From Paenibacillus albus (GTDB lineage Bacteria > Bacillota > Bacilli > Paenibacillales > Paenibacillaceae), in NCBI RefSeq assembly GCF_003952225.1, contig NZ_CP034437.1:4416501-4480500 (forward strand): 64,000 nt of DNA. Direction: 5' to 3'. The notes under the pieces were generated by a model that was given only the letters and a program-made list of their open reading frames with translations, was not told the origin of the DNA and made no database searches. The position numbers and the translations under genes are program-made. This document shows positions 16,628 through 25,208 of this stretch, piece by piece; position 1 is the first letter of the stretch, and each line of letters starts with the position of its first letter.

Positions 16628-17761
16628 TTAGTACAAACGTCCCAAAGCATCTGCAGAAAACGGAAGCAGTTCGTTGAATCGTTCACCTTGAACCTTCTCA
16701 GCCCATGCTGGATCCACGAGCAAGGCGCGTCCAATGGCAACGAGATCGAATTCGTTCTGCTCTAGCCGGACAAGCAGCTCGTTAATGTCGGATGTTCCAG
16801 CGCTCTTCCCTCTGAAGGAGCCCAGGAATTCATCATCAAGGCCTACCGATCCTACCGTAATCGTAGGCTTGCCTGTTAACTTTTTCACCCATCCAGCGAA
16901 ATTCAAGCTAGATCCTTCGAATTCAGCCTCCCAGAACCTGCGGGTCGAGCAGTGGAAAATATCCACGCCTGCTTCCACAAGTGGAGCGAGCAGCTGACCG
17001 AGCAGCTCTGGCGTAGCAGCGAGTTTAGCCGTGTATTCGGACGATTTCCACTGCGACAAACGAATGATGATCGGGAAATCAGGCCCTACGGCGCGGCGGC
17101 AAGCTTCGATGATCTCGACCGCAAATCGAGTACGTGCCTTTAGATCGCCACCGTACTTATCCGTGCGCTGATTCGTTTTCTCCCAGAGGAATTGGTCGAT
17201 CAGGTAACCATGGGCGCCGTGTAGCTCGATTCCGTCGAAGCCAAGCCGTTTCGCATCTGCTGCCGCTTGTGCGAAAGCTTGAACGACTTGATCGATTTCC
17301 TCCTGCTTCATCGGTTCATTCACTTGTTCGCCAAGCAAATTAAGTCCAGATGGTCCAATAGATGGCGCTTCCGGATGTGGGAGCGAACCATTCTTGCGTG
17401 TCATCCCGACATGCCAGAGCTGCGGTACAATGCGCCCTCCTGCTGCATGTACGGCTTCAACGACGTGCTTCCACCCTGCAAGAGCTTCTTCCCCATGAAA
17501 GTTAGGAATGTTGGGATTATCAGTTGCCGCTGGGTGATCAATCAGCGTACCTTCCGTAATGATCAAGCCAACACCGTGTTCCGCACGTCTGCGGTAATAA
17601 TCGGCTACGTTCTGTCCAGGTACACCAGCAGGTGAGAATGCACGAGTCATCGGAGCCATCACAATCCGGTTTGCTAAATTAAGGTTTCCAAGGGAAAAAG
17701 GCTTAAACAAGGCTTCCGTTGAGTGCGAACTCGTTGCTTGATTCGTATTTGGATCTGTCAT
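16628..17761 (-). CDS. Old Yellow Enzyme-type NADH:flavin oxidoreductase (alkene reductase)
   Basis: 377 residues forming an FMN TIM barrel. Motifs are NLANRIVMAPMTRAF (FMN binding), VPQLWHVG, ELHGAHGYLIDQFL with the substrate-binding histidine pair region, KYGGDLKARTRF, and VAIGRALLVDP (phosphate binding). Members reduce activated C=C bonds in electrophiles, quinones and nitro compounds. Divergent from an ArsR-family gene, with an inverted repeat between them, so it is probably induced by an electrophile or oxidant sensed by that regulator. Confidence 0.92.
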   Translation of the reverse strand: MTDPNTNQATSSHSTEALFKPFSLGNLNLANRIVMAPMTRAFSPAGVPGQNVADYYRRRAEHGVGLIITEGTLIDHPAATDNPNIPNFHGEEALAGWKHVVEAVHAAGGRIVPQLWHVGMTRKNGSLPHPEAPSIGPSGLNLLGEQVNEPMKQEEIDQVVQAFAQAAADAKRLGFDGIELHGAHGYLIDQFLWEKTNQRTDKYGGDLKARTRFAVEIIEACRRAVGPDFPIIIRLSQWKSSEYTAKLAATPELLGQLLAPLVEAGVDIFHCSTRRFWEAEFEGSSLNFAGWVKKLTGKPTITVGSVGLDDEFLGSFRGKSAGTSDINELLVRLEQNEFDLVAIGRALLVDPAWAEKVQGERFNELLPFSADALGRLY

Positions 17762-17828
17762 GGTAATTCCTCCACACTATTTTTTTCTATAAAGATTTCA
17801 TCAATTGACAGGATTGATCTGCGTTTTG

Positions 17829-17860
17829 ATTGTTCAATAATTCGATTGTTATCGAACAAT
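17829..17860. promoter_or_regulatory. Nested inverted repeat between OYE and arsR (candidate operator)
   Basis: ATTGTTC (17829-17835) and GAACAAT (17854-17860) enclose a second palindrome TTCGAT-tgtt-ATCGAA (17841-17856). It lies between the two divergent starts, as expected for an ArsR-family operator. Confidence 0.5.
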
Positions 17861-17921
17861 AGAAATATAGCATGGGATGTGGTAATATGCAATCACTACC
17901 TTACAACTAGGAGGAAGTCTT

Positions 17922-18254
17922 CTGAAAATACTATTTCACCCGGACAAAGCGGATATTCATCTCTCCTCCATCCTCTATGCGCTCAGTGATCCCGTTCGGT
18001 TATCCATAGCTGCTGAAATCAGCAGACTAGGCGAATGCACTTGCGGCGGCATCGATGCCAATGTCGTAAAGTCAACAATGTCCCATCATGTTCGCACGAT
18101 GCGGGAAGCAGGGGTCGTACAGGTTCGTGTGCAGGGAACTCAGCGTTTCTTGTCTATTCGATCGGCGGACTTAGAAGAAAGATTCCCCGGCTTGCTTAGT
18201 TCCATCCTAAATGCCTACGCAGGCTCGGATGCGCATAGCTCCAATGTACTGTAA
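17922..18254 (+). CDS. ArsR-family winged-helix regulator with a CTG start
   Basis: 110 residues: KILFHPDKADIHLSSILYAL, then the ArsR helix-turn-helix (LSDPVRLSIAAEISRLGE, NVVKSTMSHHVRTMREAGVV) and the wing QVRVQGTQRFLSIR. There is no ATG, GTG or TTG at the head of the domain. CTG 17922 has AGGAGG 7 nt upstream, so CTG is the likely start, which makes the gene easy to miss. It carries a CTCGG cysteine pair near residue 35, a possible thiol or metal sensor. Likely controls the divergent OYE reductase. Confidence 0.85.
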   Translation: MKILFHPDKADIHLSSILYALSDPVRLSIAAEISRLGECTCGGIDANVVKSTMSHHVRTMREAGVVQVRVQGTQRFLSIRSADLEERFPGLLSSILNAYAGSDAHSSNVL

Positions 18255-18304
18255 CCGAAGGTTAAGACAGTTCACACGTTCCATTATCATGCCCCAGCAC
18301 GCAC

Positions 18305-18337
18305 AACAGGCTGCCAATTTGGCAGCCTGTTCTTTAT
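18305..18337 (+). terminator. Terminator after arsR
   Basis: AACAGGCTGCC-aattt-GGCAGCCTGTT followed by CTTTATT; perfect 11-bp stem. Confidence 0.85.
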
Positions 18338-18391
18338 TCGTGCTATCAGAGCTCATCATACGACATATGCTCTATACCTCAGGCTCGTTGT

Positions 18392-19633
18392 TTATTCCTC
18401 GATTGACTGATAGACCGTAGTCCAAAAGTCGTGAATAAGTCGTGCTGAGTCCGGCGTGGACATCCCTACCTGGGTCAACAGAATTCCCGTGAGACCGTTA
18501 GCCGGATCAGCGTAAGTGGAAGTACCGCTGCCTCCATCCCAACCGAACTGGCCGATTGGCGCGTAGTCACCTCGGTAGGTACGAACAGCCATCCCCATCC
18601 CCCATCCGCCGTGCTGACCTTGACCAAACGATCGATGGACGTTGTTGGTTGCCAGTGCATTTCGGGCAGCTTGCTGCTCGGGCGTGAGCCGGTTAGTGGT
18701 CATTAGTTCAACTGCCGCCCCGGACAAGATCCGTTCGCTTCCATGCTTCCCTTGATTCAGCAGCATCTGGAAGTAAGCATGATAATCGTCGACAGTGGAT
18801 ACCAACCCGCCGCCACCGCCTTGGAACGCAGGAGGCTTACTGTGACGGCCCCCTTCAGCCTCGTCCCACACATGAAACTCACCGGTTTGAGGGTCGGGAG
18901 CGTAAAGCGGCGGCAGCCGATCGATTTTCTCGGCAGGCACATGGAAACCAGTGTCCTTCATGCCAATGGGCTCGAAGATACGCTCCCGCAGGAATTTCTC
19001 GAATGTTTGCCCGGAAACCCTGCTGACGAGCACTCCGAGCAGATCGTTGCTGATGTGATATTGCCAGCACTCTCCCGGCTGATACATGAGCGGCAGCGTG
19101 CCAAGGCGGCGCATCCACTCATCCTGCTCTGGCATCGGACTCGGGAGATCTGGCGTAAGCCCTTGCTCGAAGATGGCACCCATTATCGGAGTTCCCAGCG
19201 CTGTTATGTCGATGCCGAGGCCGAAAGTTGAGGTCAATAGGTCCCTTACGGTAATCGGCCGCCGCGCCGGTATCGTATCATCCAGCGGACTGTCGATCCG
19301 CTTGAGTACCTGCCGGTCAGCAAGTTCCGGTAACCACGTCTCTACGAGGTCATCGAGCCGTAGTCTGCACTCATCTAATAGGACCATCGCCGCTGAGATC
19401 GCAACCGGCTTGGACGTAGAAGCCATCCGGAAGAGCGTCTCTCGGTGCATCGAAGCACCTCCATCATGGCGCATCGTCCCGATCGTCTCTACATGTGTCT
19501 CTCCGCCTCGGCTAATTAGAGCGACAAGCCCTGGGATCTTACCAGAATCAACATGCCTTGTTAGAACGTCACGAATTCGATGCAGTCCTGATTCGGAGAA
19601 GCTTTTGTCACTATTGCCAGTCTTCTTATGCAA
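18392..19633 (-). CDS. Beta-lactamase-family serine hydrolase (esterase/DD-peptidase fold)
   Basis: 413 residues from TTG 19633, which has AGGAGG 8 nt upstream. The open frame runs further upstream but without a Shine-Dalgarno. The active-site SxxK is STSK near residue 72, the YxN motif is YHISN, and the third motif region is GWDGGSGT. No signal peptide is seen, suggesting a cytosolic EstB/class-C-like esterase rather than a secreted lactamase. Substrate unknown. Confidence 0.88.
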   Translation of the reverse strand: MHKKTGNSDKSFSESGLHRIRDVLTRHVDSGKIPGLVALISRGGETHVETIGTMRHDGGASMHRETLFRMASTSKPVAISAAMVLLDECRLRLDDLVETWLPELADRQVLKRIDSPLDDTIPARRPITVRDLLTSTFGLGIDITALGTPIMGAIFEQGLTPDLPSPMPEQDEWMRRLGTLPLMYQPGECWQYHISNDLLGVLVSRVSGQTFEKFLRERIFEPIGMKDTGFHVPAEKIDRLPPLYAPDPQTGEFHVWDEAEGGRHSKPPAFQGGGGGLVSTVDDYHAYFQMLLNQGKHGSERILSGAAVELMTTNRLTPEQQAARNALATNNVHRSFGQGQHGGWGMGMAVRTYRGDYAPIGQFGWDGGSGTSTYADPANGLTGILLTQVGMSTPDSARLIHDFWTTVYQSIEE

Positions 19634-19742
19634 ATCATTTCCCTCCTTTGCTTTCTTACAAGAATAGGCTGCCGTTCGTAGAACAGCAGCCTTGGTCATT
19701 TCATTGTATGATCGTACCCATTAGATTCATTCGTTCTCTGTT

Positions 19743-19961
19743 TTAAGGAGATTCTTCGTCGCTTCGATACTCCAAGATATCACCTGGCTGACAATCCAGC
19801 GTTCTACATATCGCCTCTAAAGTTGAGAACCGTACCGCCTTTGCTTTCCCGTTCTTCAGAATGGAAAGATTCGCCATCGTAATTCCTACCCGCTCCGAAA
19901 GCTCTGTTACGCTCATTTTCCTCTTTGCCAACATCACATCAACATTGATGATAATCGCCAT
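19743..19961 (-). CDS. XRE-family helix-turn-helix regulator (YozG-like)
   Basis: 72 residues that are almost only a Cro/CI helix-turn-helix: MLAKRKMSVTELSERVGIT, MANLSILKNGKAKAVRFSTLEAICRTLDCQPGDILEY. ATG 19961 is 6 nt after GAGGTG. It follows a DUF2975 membrane protein gene by 10 nt. This XRE-DUF2975 pairing is common in Firmicutes and suggests the membrane protein and regulator act together. Confidence 0.9.
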   Translation of the reverse strand: MAIIINVDVMLAKRKMSVTELSERVGITMANLSILKNGKAKAVRFSTLEAICRTLDCQPGDILEYRSDEESP

Positions 19962-19971
19962 GATATTCACC

Positions 19972-20454
19972 TCAGATCGTTAAATCATTTTCAGATTTTA
20001 TTTGAATCGCTTCTTGTAAGAGTCGTTGGAGAACACCCGCAAACATGGCAATCACCAGAGAGGCAAAAATAATGATCATAGACATTGGCATGAAACTTGG
20101 AGGGTCAACCTTCTTCGCCATGAGGTAGTAGAGCGGCACGCCGAGCACGTAGATGGCACTGATCGCGATGGCACAGAATTTGATATTCTTTAACCCCTTT
20201 ACCGACAATTCCGAGAACGCTTGGCGCTTATCAATATAGCTTAGGAGTTTAAAAGCTTGATACAACGCAATGTAAAAAGGTATGGCTGCCGCGTACATAT
20301 CGATGAATACGAGCGGCTTCAGATAGGCCATATCCGGATACGAATCCCCTGCAAAATTCGCGATCCTTGGCACCAAAAATATACAAAATGCAAGGACTGG
20401 GATTCCGAAAAGAATATCAGCTATCTTCAAAAAGAGTGTCGTTCCGCGTTTCAT
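19972..20454 (-). CDS. DUF2975 membrane protein
   Basis: 160 residues with four membrane helices (ADILFGIPVLAFCIFLVP, FIDMYAAAIPFYIALYQAF, FCAIAISAIYVLGVPLYYL, MIIIFASLVIAMFAGVLQRL) and the DUF2975 pattern ending in LLQEAIQIKSENDLTI. ATG 20454 follows GAGGTG. First gene of a two-gene operon with the XRE regulator, which it may sequester or signal to; that role is inference. Confidence 0.88.
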   Translation of the reverse strand: MKRGTTLFLKIADILFGIPVLAFCIFLVPRIANFAGDSYPDMAYLKPLVFIDMYAAAIPFYIALYQAFKLLSYIDKRQAFSELSVKGLKNIKFCAIAISAIYVLGVPLYYLMAKKVDPPSFMPMSMIIIFASLVIAMFAGVLQRLLQEAIQIKSENDLTI

Positions 20455-20486
20455 AATGAGCACCTCGCTAATCTGTTTATGAAACG

Positions 20487-20515
20487 ACTATATCACATGA
20501 TTTATCGTTTATCAA
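20487..20515 (-). promoter_or_regulatory. SigA promoter of the DUF2975-XRE operon
   Basis: Minus strand TTGATA (20510-20515), 17-bp spacer, TATAGT (20487-20492), about 33 bp upstream of the DUF2975 start. Confidence 0.75.
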
Positions 20516-20699
20516 TAAAATAGTATTGTTTTTTATAATATAATTATTGTTCATCAAACGAGATAGGAGCAGCTGCCGCATCGGCAAACTGCTCCGCTCA
20601 TTCCCTTGAATAGGCCCATTCGCGTTTGCAAGAACAGAGAATTATAATGAAAATTAAACGAAGCAACCTATTCTTGAACTCGACAAAGGAGGAAGCTGC

Positions 20700-21437
20700 A
20701 TGATCAGAGTCGTGCTGATCCGCCACGGACAAAGTGTTTGGAATCTCGAGAATCGATTTACGGGTTGGACAGACGTGGATTTGTCTCCGAACGGTCTCGA
20801 AGAAGCAAGACAAGCGGGAATGATTCTGAGCAAACAGGGCTACGTCTTTGACGCAGCGCATACATCGGTTCTGAAACGAGCGATAAGAACGATGTGGATC
20901 ATTTTGCACGAGATGGATTTGACATGGATACCCGAATTCAAAAGCTGGAAGCTGAATGAGCGGCATTACGGCGCCCTGCAAGGATTGAACAAAGCGGAGA
21001 CGGCCGTGAAATATGGAGAAGAACAAGTTCACTTATGGCGCAGATCCGTCGACGTTCGCCCTCCTGCACTAGATAAATCCGATCCCCGGTACGAAGCATC
21101 CGCACCGCGCTACCGGAATCTACAAAAAGGCGAATTTCCGTTAACGGAAAGCCTCGACGATACAGAGCGTAGAGTAGTGAAGTATTGGGAGGAAATAATC
21201 GCACCTGATCTCTCGATTGGCAAGCACATTCTCATTGCGGCTCACGGCAATACGCTGCGGGCATTAGTGAAGCATCTGGATCGGATTCCGGCTGATGGCA
21301 TCGCGGATCTGAATATCCCCACCGGCATGCCGCTCGTATACGAATTGAACGAGCAGTTATCGCCGATTCGGCATTATTACTTAGGCATTGACGGCGAGCT
21401 CCCAGAAGGTACGATTCCTTCCCGTATGCCCAGCTAA
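20700..21437 (+). CDS. gpmA: 2,3-bisphosphoglycerate-dependent phosphoglycerate mutase
   Basis: 245 residues. The phosphohistidine motif is [11 protein letters not shown], followed by [35 protein letters not shown] and the second catalytic histidine in [11 protein letters not shown]. It interconverts 3- and 2-phosphoglycerate in glycolysis. AAAGGAGG precedes the ATG. Monocistronic. Slightly divergent from textbook GpmA (e.g. [10 protein letters not shown]) but all catalytic residues are present. Confidence 0.93.
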   Translation: MIRVVLIRHGQSVWNLENRFTGWTDVDLSPNGLEEARQAGMILSKQGYVFDAAHTSVLKRAIRTMWIILHEMDLTWIPEFKSWKLNERHYGALQGLNKAETAVKYGEEQVHLWRRSVDVRPPALDKSDPRYEASAPRYRNLQKGEFPLTESLDDTERRVVKYWEEIIAPDLSIGKHILIAAHGNTLRALVKHLDRIPADGIADLNIPTGMPLVYELNEQLSPIRHYYLGIDGELPEGTIPSRMPS

Positions 21438-21452
21438 ACTTGGATATGAAGA

Positions 21453-21481
21453 AAGAAGCCCGCTTCAGCAGCGGACTTCTT
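21453..21481 (+). terminator. Hairpin after gpmA
   Basis: AAGAAGCCCGC-ttcagca-GCGGACTTCTT pairs with one C-A mismatch; the T-tract is poor. It could also serve the converging FhuF-like gene. Confidence 0.55.
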
Positions 21482-21508
21482 CAACTTCGTCAATATCTTC
21501 AACCTTCA

Positions 21509-22309
21509 TCAATATTGACCATTGGCTTTCATTATTGCTCGATCCTTCTCTTTGAGACGCGGGCAGGTATAACAATAATTGAAAGTCATATTCAGTCGAT
21601 GCGGAAGGCAATATGCTAGGCAGCAAGCCGACTTCAAAGCTATTGTTCTGTTCGAATCTGCTGGATCTTCAATAAAGATGCGTTTCTTTGCAAAAGGATT
21701 GATCGAAAGTCCGAATGCGCTGGCATCGATATCGGCTAGTCGCGTATGGAAATGATGGATGATGGCCTGCTTGTGTTCTTCGACCGAAGCTTCGCTCAGT
21801 TCCTCCTCCAATAGATCATAGGCGGTATTCACCACTTGCCCCCATAATACAGTTGGATTCACTCGAGCCAGACGCGCTAGCAATTGGATCAAAGGCGTTA
21901 ATTGCTCCTTGTAAAAGGATTCCATCGTTCTATTCATCCATTCGCTTCTCTCAACACTTGGAATTTCTATATACCGGTTGTTGTTGAGTTTAAATGAAAA
22001 CAAAGGGTAGGAGCCTTCGACAACCAATTGAAGCGTCACATTGGAGAATGACAGATCGATGACTTTGTCCGCTCGATGAAACATCATATAATGCAGCGCA
22101 CTGCACAAGATCGCATACCAGCTGATGAAGAACGCAGCCGCTTCGGGGCGTTCTTGTGCCTGGATTAACGGACCGTATGTATTCAATACATGCAGCAGCT
22201 TCTCTTCGTTTAATAAATCTGCCGCGGGCATGATGAGCACGGCATTCTCCGCCTCGCTCGATGTCAGAAAAAACTTCTCTTCGAGTTGTCCCAAGTCCAT
22301 CGTACTCAT
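21509..22309 (-). CDS. FhuF-like ferric-siderophore reductase (IucA/IucC C-terminal-like)
   Basis: 266 residues. The C-terminus has four cysteines in a CC...CxxC arrangement (SACCLAYCLPHRL then NYCYTCPRL), the 2Fe-2S ligand pattern of FhuF-type siderophore-iron reductases. An extra cysteine lies between them. The spacing between CC and CxxC (15 residues) is longer than the classic FhuF 10. It lies 14 nt after a ferric-siderophore binding protein gene in the same operon, behind a Fur-like box, so it probably releases iron from the imported siderophore in the cytosol. Confidence 0.8.
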   Translation of the reverse strand: MSTMDLGQLEEKFFLTSSEAENAVLIMPAADLLNEEKLLHVLNTYGPLIQAQERPEAAAFFISWYAILCSALHYMMFHRADKVIDLSFSNVTLQLVVEGSYPLFSFKLNNNRYIEIPSVERSEWMNRTMESFYKEQLTPLIQLLARLARVNPTVLWGQVVNTAYDLLEEELSEASVEEHKQAIIHHFHTRLADIDASAFGLSINPFAKKRIFIEDPADSNRTIALKSACCLAYCLPHRLNMTFNYCYTCPRLKEKDRAIMKANGQY

Positions 22310-22323
22310 TGCATACCCTCCTT

Positions 22324-23298
22324 TTATTTTTGTTTTCCTTCAAACGCTTGGATGACTTCGTCAACGGCGTTGCTGTCGGCAAGCGGAGACATGCCGAGGT
22401 TAAACCACTCCTTGCCTCCCATGAGATAAACTTGGTTTTCTTTTACCGCCGTCATATGTTTCCATAACGAGCTGTTCAGCATCTCATTATACCGATCTTG
22501 AATGACTTTGTTCGTCTCATCGCTCATATGCACAATGATATGGTCCGGGTTATATTCAGGGATTTTCTCCAGTGAGATCGAAACGCTGTTCTCGCTCTGA
22601 GGAATATTGTTGATCGGGCTAAGACCAAGCACTTTATGAATAAACTTGCCGCGATCGCTGTTTTCACCGTAAAGCATAATTTCCTTATCCATAATCTCCA
22701 TATAGAGCACAGTCTCATCGCCGACTAATTGATCAAGCTTCTTCTTCGCTTCATCTTCCTTGGCCTGCAAGTTCTGGATGACCGTTTCTGCCAGCTCTTT
22801 TTTATCGAGGACTTCGCCTACATCCCGTAATTCATCGCGCCAATTATCCCGCTCTGGCAGCAGAACAGTAGGTGCAATCTTGGAGAGCTGGTCGTAATCC
22901 TTATCGGACCACCATATAGGTGCAATAATCAAATCCGGCTTGGACGATAAAATGGCTTCAAAATCAGGCGTTCTTGCAATGCCCATCTTGAGTGTATCTT
23001 TAAAGGCATCCTTCAAATAAGAAGGGAATTCCGCATGATAGTTTTGAACGGCAATCGGCGTTACGTCAAGCGCGTACAAAAACTCCGGATAAACGACAGA
23101 TAGACCGATTACCCTCTTAGGCTCGGCCGGAATGCTGACGTCCCCTTTCAAGGTTTTCAATACACGCTGTTGATTTGTATCATCTGCAGCTGCCGTATCG
23201 GTCTTGTTCGTCGATGCGTTATTTGCTCCACAAGCCGTACTTACTATAAGCATGAATACAACTATTAACCCACTAACCCAACGTATGCTTCGCTTCAT
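22324..23298 (-). CDS. Iron-siderophore ABC transporter substrate-binding lipoprotein (FhuD/FecB family)
   Basis: 324 residues. The lipobox VSTACG (cysteine near 23) makes it a membrane-anchored extracellular lipoprotein. The mature part is a type-III (TroA-like) binding fold: KRVIGLSVVYPEFLYAL, PDLIIAPIWW, LRDVGEVLDKKELAETVIQ. The permease and ATPase are not in the window, so it must use a transporter encoded elsewhere. A Fur-like box lies 52 bp upstream. Operon with the FhuF-like reductase. Confidence 0.9.
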   Translation of the reverse strand: MKRSIRWVSGLIVVFMLIVSTACGANNASTNKTDTAAADDTNQQRVLKTLKGDVSIPAEPKRVIGLSVVYPEFLYALDVTPIAVQNYHAEFPSYLKDAFKDTLKMGIARTPDFEAILSSKPDLIIAPIWWSDKDYDQLSKIAPTVLLPERDNWRDELRDVGEVLDKKELAETVIQNLQAKEDEAKKKLDQLVGDETVLYMEIMDKEIMLYGENSDRGKFIHKVLGLSPINNIPQSENSVSISLEKIPEYNPDHIIVHMSDETNKVIQDRYNEMLNSSLWKHMTAVKENQVYLMGGKEWFNLGMSPLADSNAVDEVIQAFEGKQK

Positions 23299-23349
23299 TT
23301 CCCCGGTGCTCCTCCTGAAAAACTAGTTTCGATAGGATAATCTATCAGT

Positions 23350-23368
23350 AAAAATGATTATCATTATC
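23350..23368. promoter_or_regulatory. Fur box
   Basis: Minus strand GATAATGATAATCATTTTT matches the 19-bp Fur consensus at 17 positions. It lies just upstream of the siderophore-binding protein gene, so iron limitation should induce uptake. Confidence 0.85.
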
Positions 23369-23427
23369 ATCTATTAGGAGTATAAATGAATTTTCGGCTT
23401 CGGAATATTGATGATAACGACATAAAC

Positions 23428-25074
23428 TTATGCACGATTCCGCCAAAGCTTGAGTGCTTCATCGAGAATAAGCTCGTTCGTAAACGCCGTATATTCAATC
23501 CAAGGATAAGCGGGGATGACTGCTACGCGATTAGTCGCAACCGCGTCTAAGCTGTTCCAGACTTCGGAATTGCTTAGCGATTGCCACGTGAGTTGGGATT
23601 GAGAATTCTCATCTACGATGAGCAAAATTCGGTCGGCCGCAAATGCCGCTAGCTCCGAAGGCTTCACTTGCTGATCGGGTTTCATGCGATCTACACCGTT
23701 CGCAGGCAGCAGGAGCAGATCATCGTAGAATACCGTGGCTAAACTTCGGCTCGTCAATATGGTGCAGCCCTCTCCTGAAATTCTCAGGATGAGCAGACAG
23801 TCATCTTTGACCGTATCCCGGACTTCTTCTCTTACGAAGCGAGCTTTACGATCGTAATTGGTTAACCAAACCTCTGCAATGGCAGACATATCAAGAAACT
23901 TCGCAATTAATCGCAAATGCATGCGCCAATCGTTCTCCATCCAAGGCACGAAATACGCTGGCGCGATCTCCTTCATCTCATTCTGTTCCTCGACAGAAGC
24001 ATGGATATCGATACCGATGATAAAGTCAGGGGAGGACCGTACGATCTCTTCTTTCTTTACTTGTTCGACCGAGCTGAGCGGGATTACAGAATCCGTCTCA
24101 TATTTTCTTCTATAGTAATCGGTCCATGGATGAGCAGCCGGCGCGGCGAAAGGCATGATTTGAAGAGCAAGCAGCTGCCCGATATTCGCGTTATGATAAG
24201 CGATGATCTTCTTTCTGCTGTTCTTCAAATAGGCTGCAGGCGGTATACCCGAGATTTGCCTGAATTTTCGTCTGAAATAAATATCATCCTGATAGCCGAC
24301 ATAGCGAGCAATATCTCGCAGCCGATCTTGTCCGCTGCTCCGAATAAGCTGCTGCGCCTGTTTGATTCGGTAAAAGGTCAAATAATCAATCGCGCCGCTG
24401 CCATACCTCTTCTTGAACAATCGCATAAAATGACGCGAACTGACCCCAACCAGCTTGGCCAATTGTTCGATCGTCAGTTCCTGCTGAAAGTGCTGCTCGA
24501 TATAGCCCTTAGCATATTCCAAAGCTGCATCCAAGCCAGCAGCCTGGACGAGAAGCGCCTCTTCAAGAATGGTTTCGATTAATTCTTGGAACAGAATTTG
24601 GCTGCGGAAGCGTTTCAAGGGTTCGCCGCTTTTCATGTATTGATCAATTGTCCGGCTTGCAATATGAACCGATACTGGCGATGATACGACAACCTCACCT
24701 TGCAGCGGAAATGGACTGTTGCGGCTGATCCTCTGAATCCCATCCGATGACGTCGTGGTAGAATCATCACGGAAAACATCGAATCCCAAAATATAGAACC
24801 CGCGTTCATCAAGCGAATGAATCGCAGCTTCAACGAGATGGCCTGGCTTCAGTACATATACGCTGCCTTGCCGAAGCTCTACGAAATATCCATCTATAAG
24901 AAGACGGCCTTTACCGCTGGCCATAACGAGCATCATATGCTTCTCGATAAATTGAAGCTTAAGATCCCCGTCCGTCATGTGTTGATTCATATGCGTGATG
25001 TCACGAAGCTTAAATAGGAGGCTTTCTATCGCGGCGTATACATGGTGTTCCTTATTCTTGTTTCTATCATCCAA
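23428..25074 (-). CDS. AraC-type regulator fused to a siderophore-binding domain (Btr-like)
   Basis: 548 residues from TTG 25074, which has GGGCGGTG 8 nt upstream. It has an N-terminal cupin-like part, an AraC double helix-turn-helix at about 175-280 (LTIEQLAKLVGVSSRHFMRLF, LRDIARYVGYQDDIYFRRKF) and a C-terminal TroA-like ferric-siderophore-binding domain (EEIVRSSPDFIIGIDIHAS, EVWNSLDAVATNRVAVIPAYPW). B. subtilis Btr has this layout and activates uptake genes when bound to the ferric siderophore. It sits directly upstream of the binding protein and reductase genes, its likely targets. Confidence 0.9.
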   Translation of the reverse strand: MDDRNKNKEHHVYAAIESLLFKLRDITHMNQHMTDGDLKLQFIEKHMMLVMASGKGRLLIDGYFVELRQGSVYVLKPGHLVEAAIHSLDERGFYILGFDVFRDDSTTTSSDGIQRISRNSPFPLQGEVVVSSPVSVHIASRTIDQYMKSGEPLKRFRSQILFQELIETILEEALLVQAAGLDAALEYAKGYIEQHFQQELTIEQLAKLVGVSSRHFMRLFKKRYGSGAIDYLTFYRIKQAQQLIRSSGQDRLRDIARYVGYQDDIYFRRKFRQISGIPPAAYLKNSRKKIIAYHNANIGQLLALQIMPFAAPAAHPWTDYYRRKYETDSVIPLSSVEQVKKEEIVRSSPDFIIGIDIHASVEEQNEMKEIAPAYFVPWMENDWRMHLRLIAKFLDMSAIAEVWLTNYDRKARFVREEVRDTVKDDCLLILRISGEGCTILTSRSLATVFYDDLLLLPANGVDRMKPDQQVKPSELAAFAADRILLIVDENSQSQLTWQSLSNSEVWNSLDAVATNRVAVIPAYPWIEYTAFTNELILDEALKLWRNRA

Positions 25075-25155
25075 AGTAAAATCACCGCCCTTCTGCAATC
25101 TAAGAGCATTTTAGCTTACAAGCATGCGGACTGCAATTTCTATCCGCATAAACAA

Positions 25156-25190
25156 AACCGGCACATGCTCGTTAATGGCATGTGCCGGTT
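25156..25190 (-). terminator. Hairpin after the DsbA-like gene
   Basis: AACCGGCACATGC-(9 nt)-GCATGTGCCGGTT, a perfect 13-bp stem. The minus strand continues TTGTTT after it. Confidence 0.8.
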
Positions 25191-25208
25191 GTTGAAACTC
25201 ATCACTGC

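Noticed and set aside
16507..16740. Minus-strand frame of 77 codons at the end of the OYE gene
   Set aside because: Runs through the OYE gene end and its terminator in another frame; no start signal.
20566..20595. Hairpin GGAGCAG...CTGCTCC between DUF2975 and gpmA
   Set aside because: Good stem but no T-run and no gene ending before it on either strand; could be part of the gpmA leader, but not enough to call.
23917..24582. Plus-strand frame of 221 codons
   Set aside because: Antisense to the AraC-SBP regulator; no recognisable motif.
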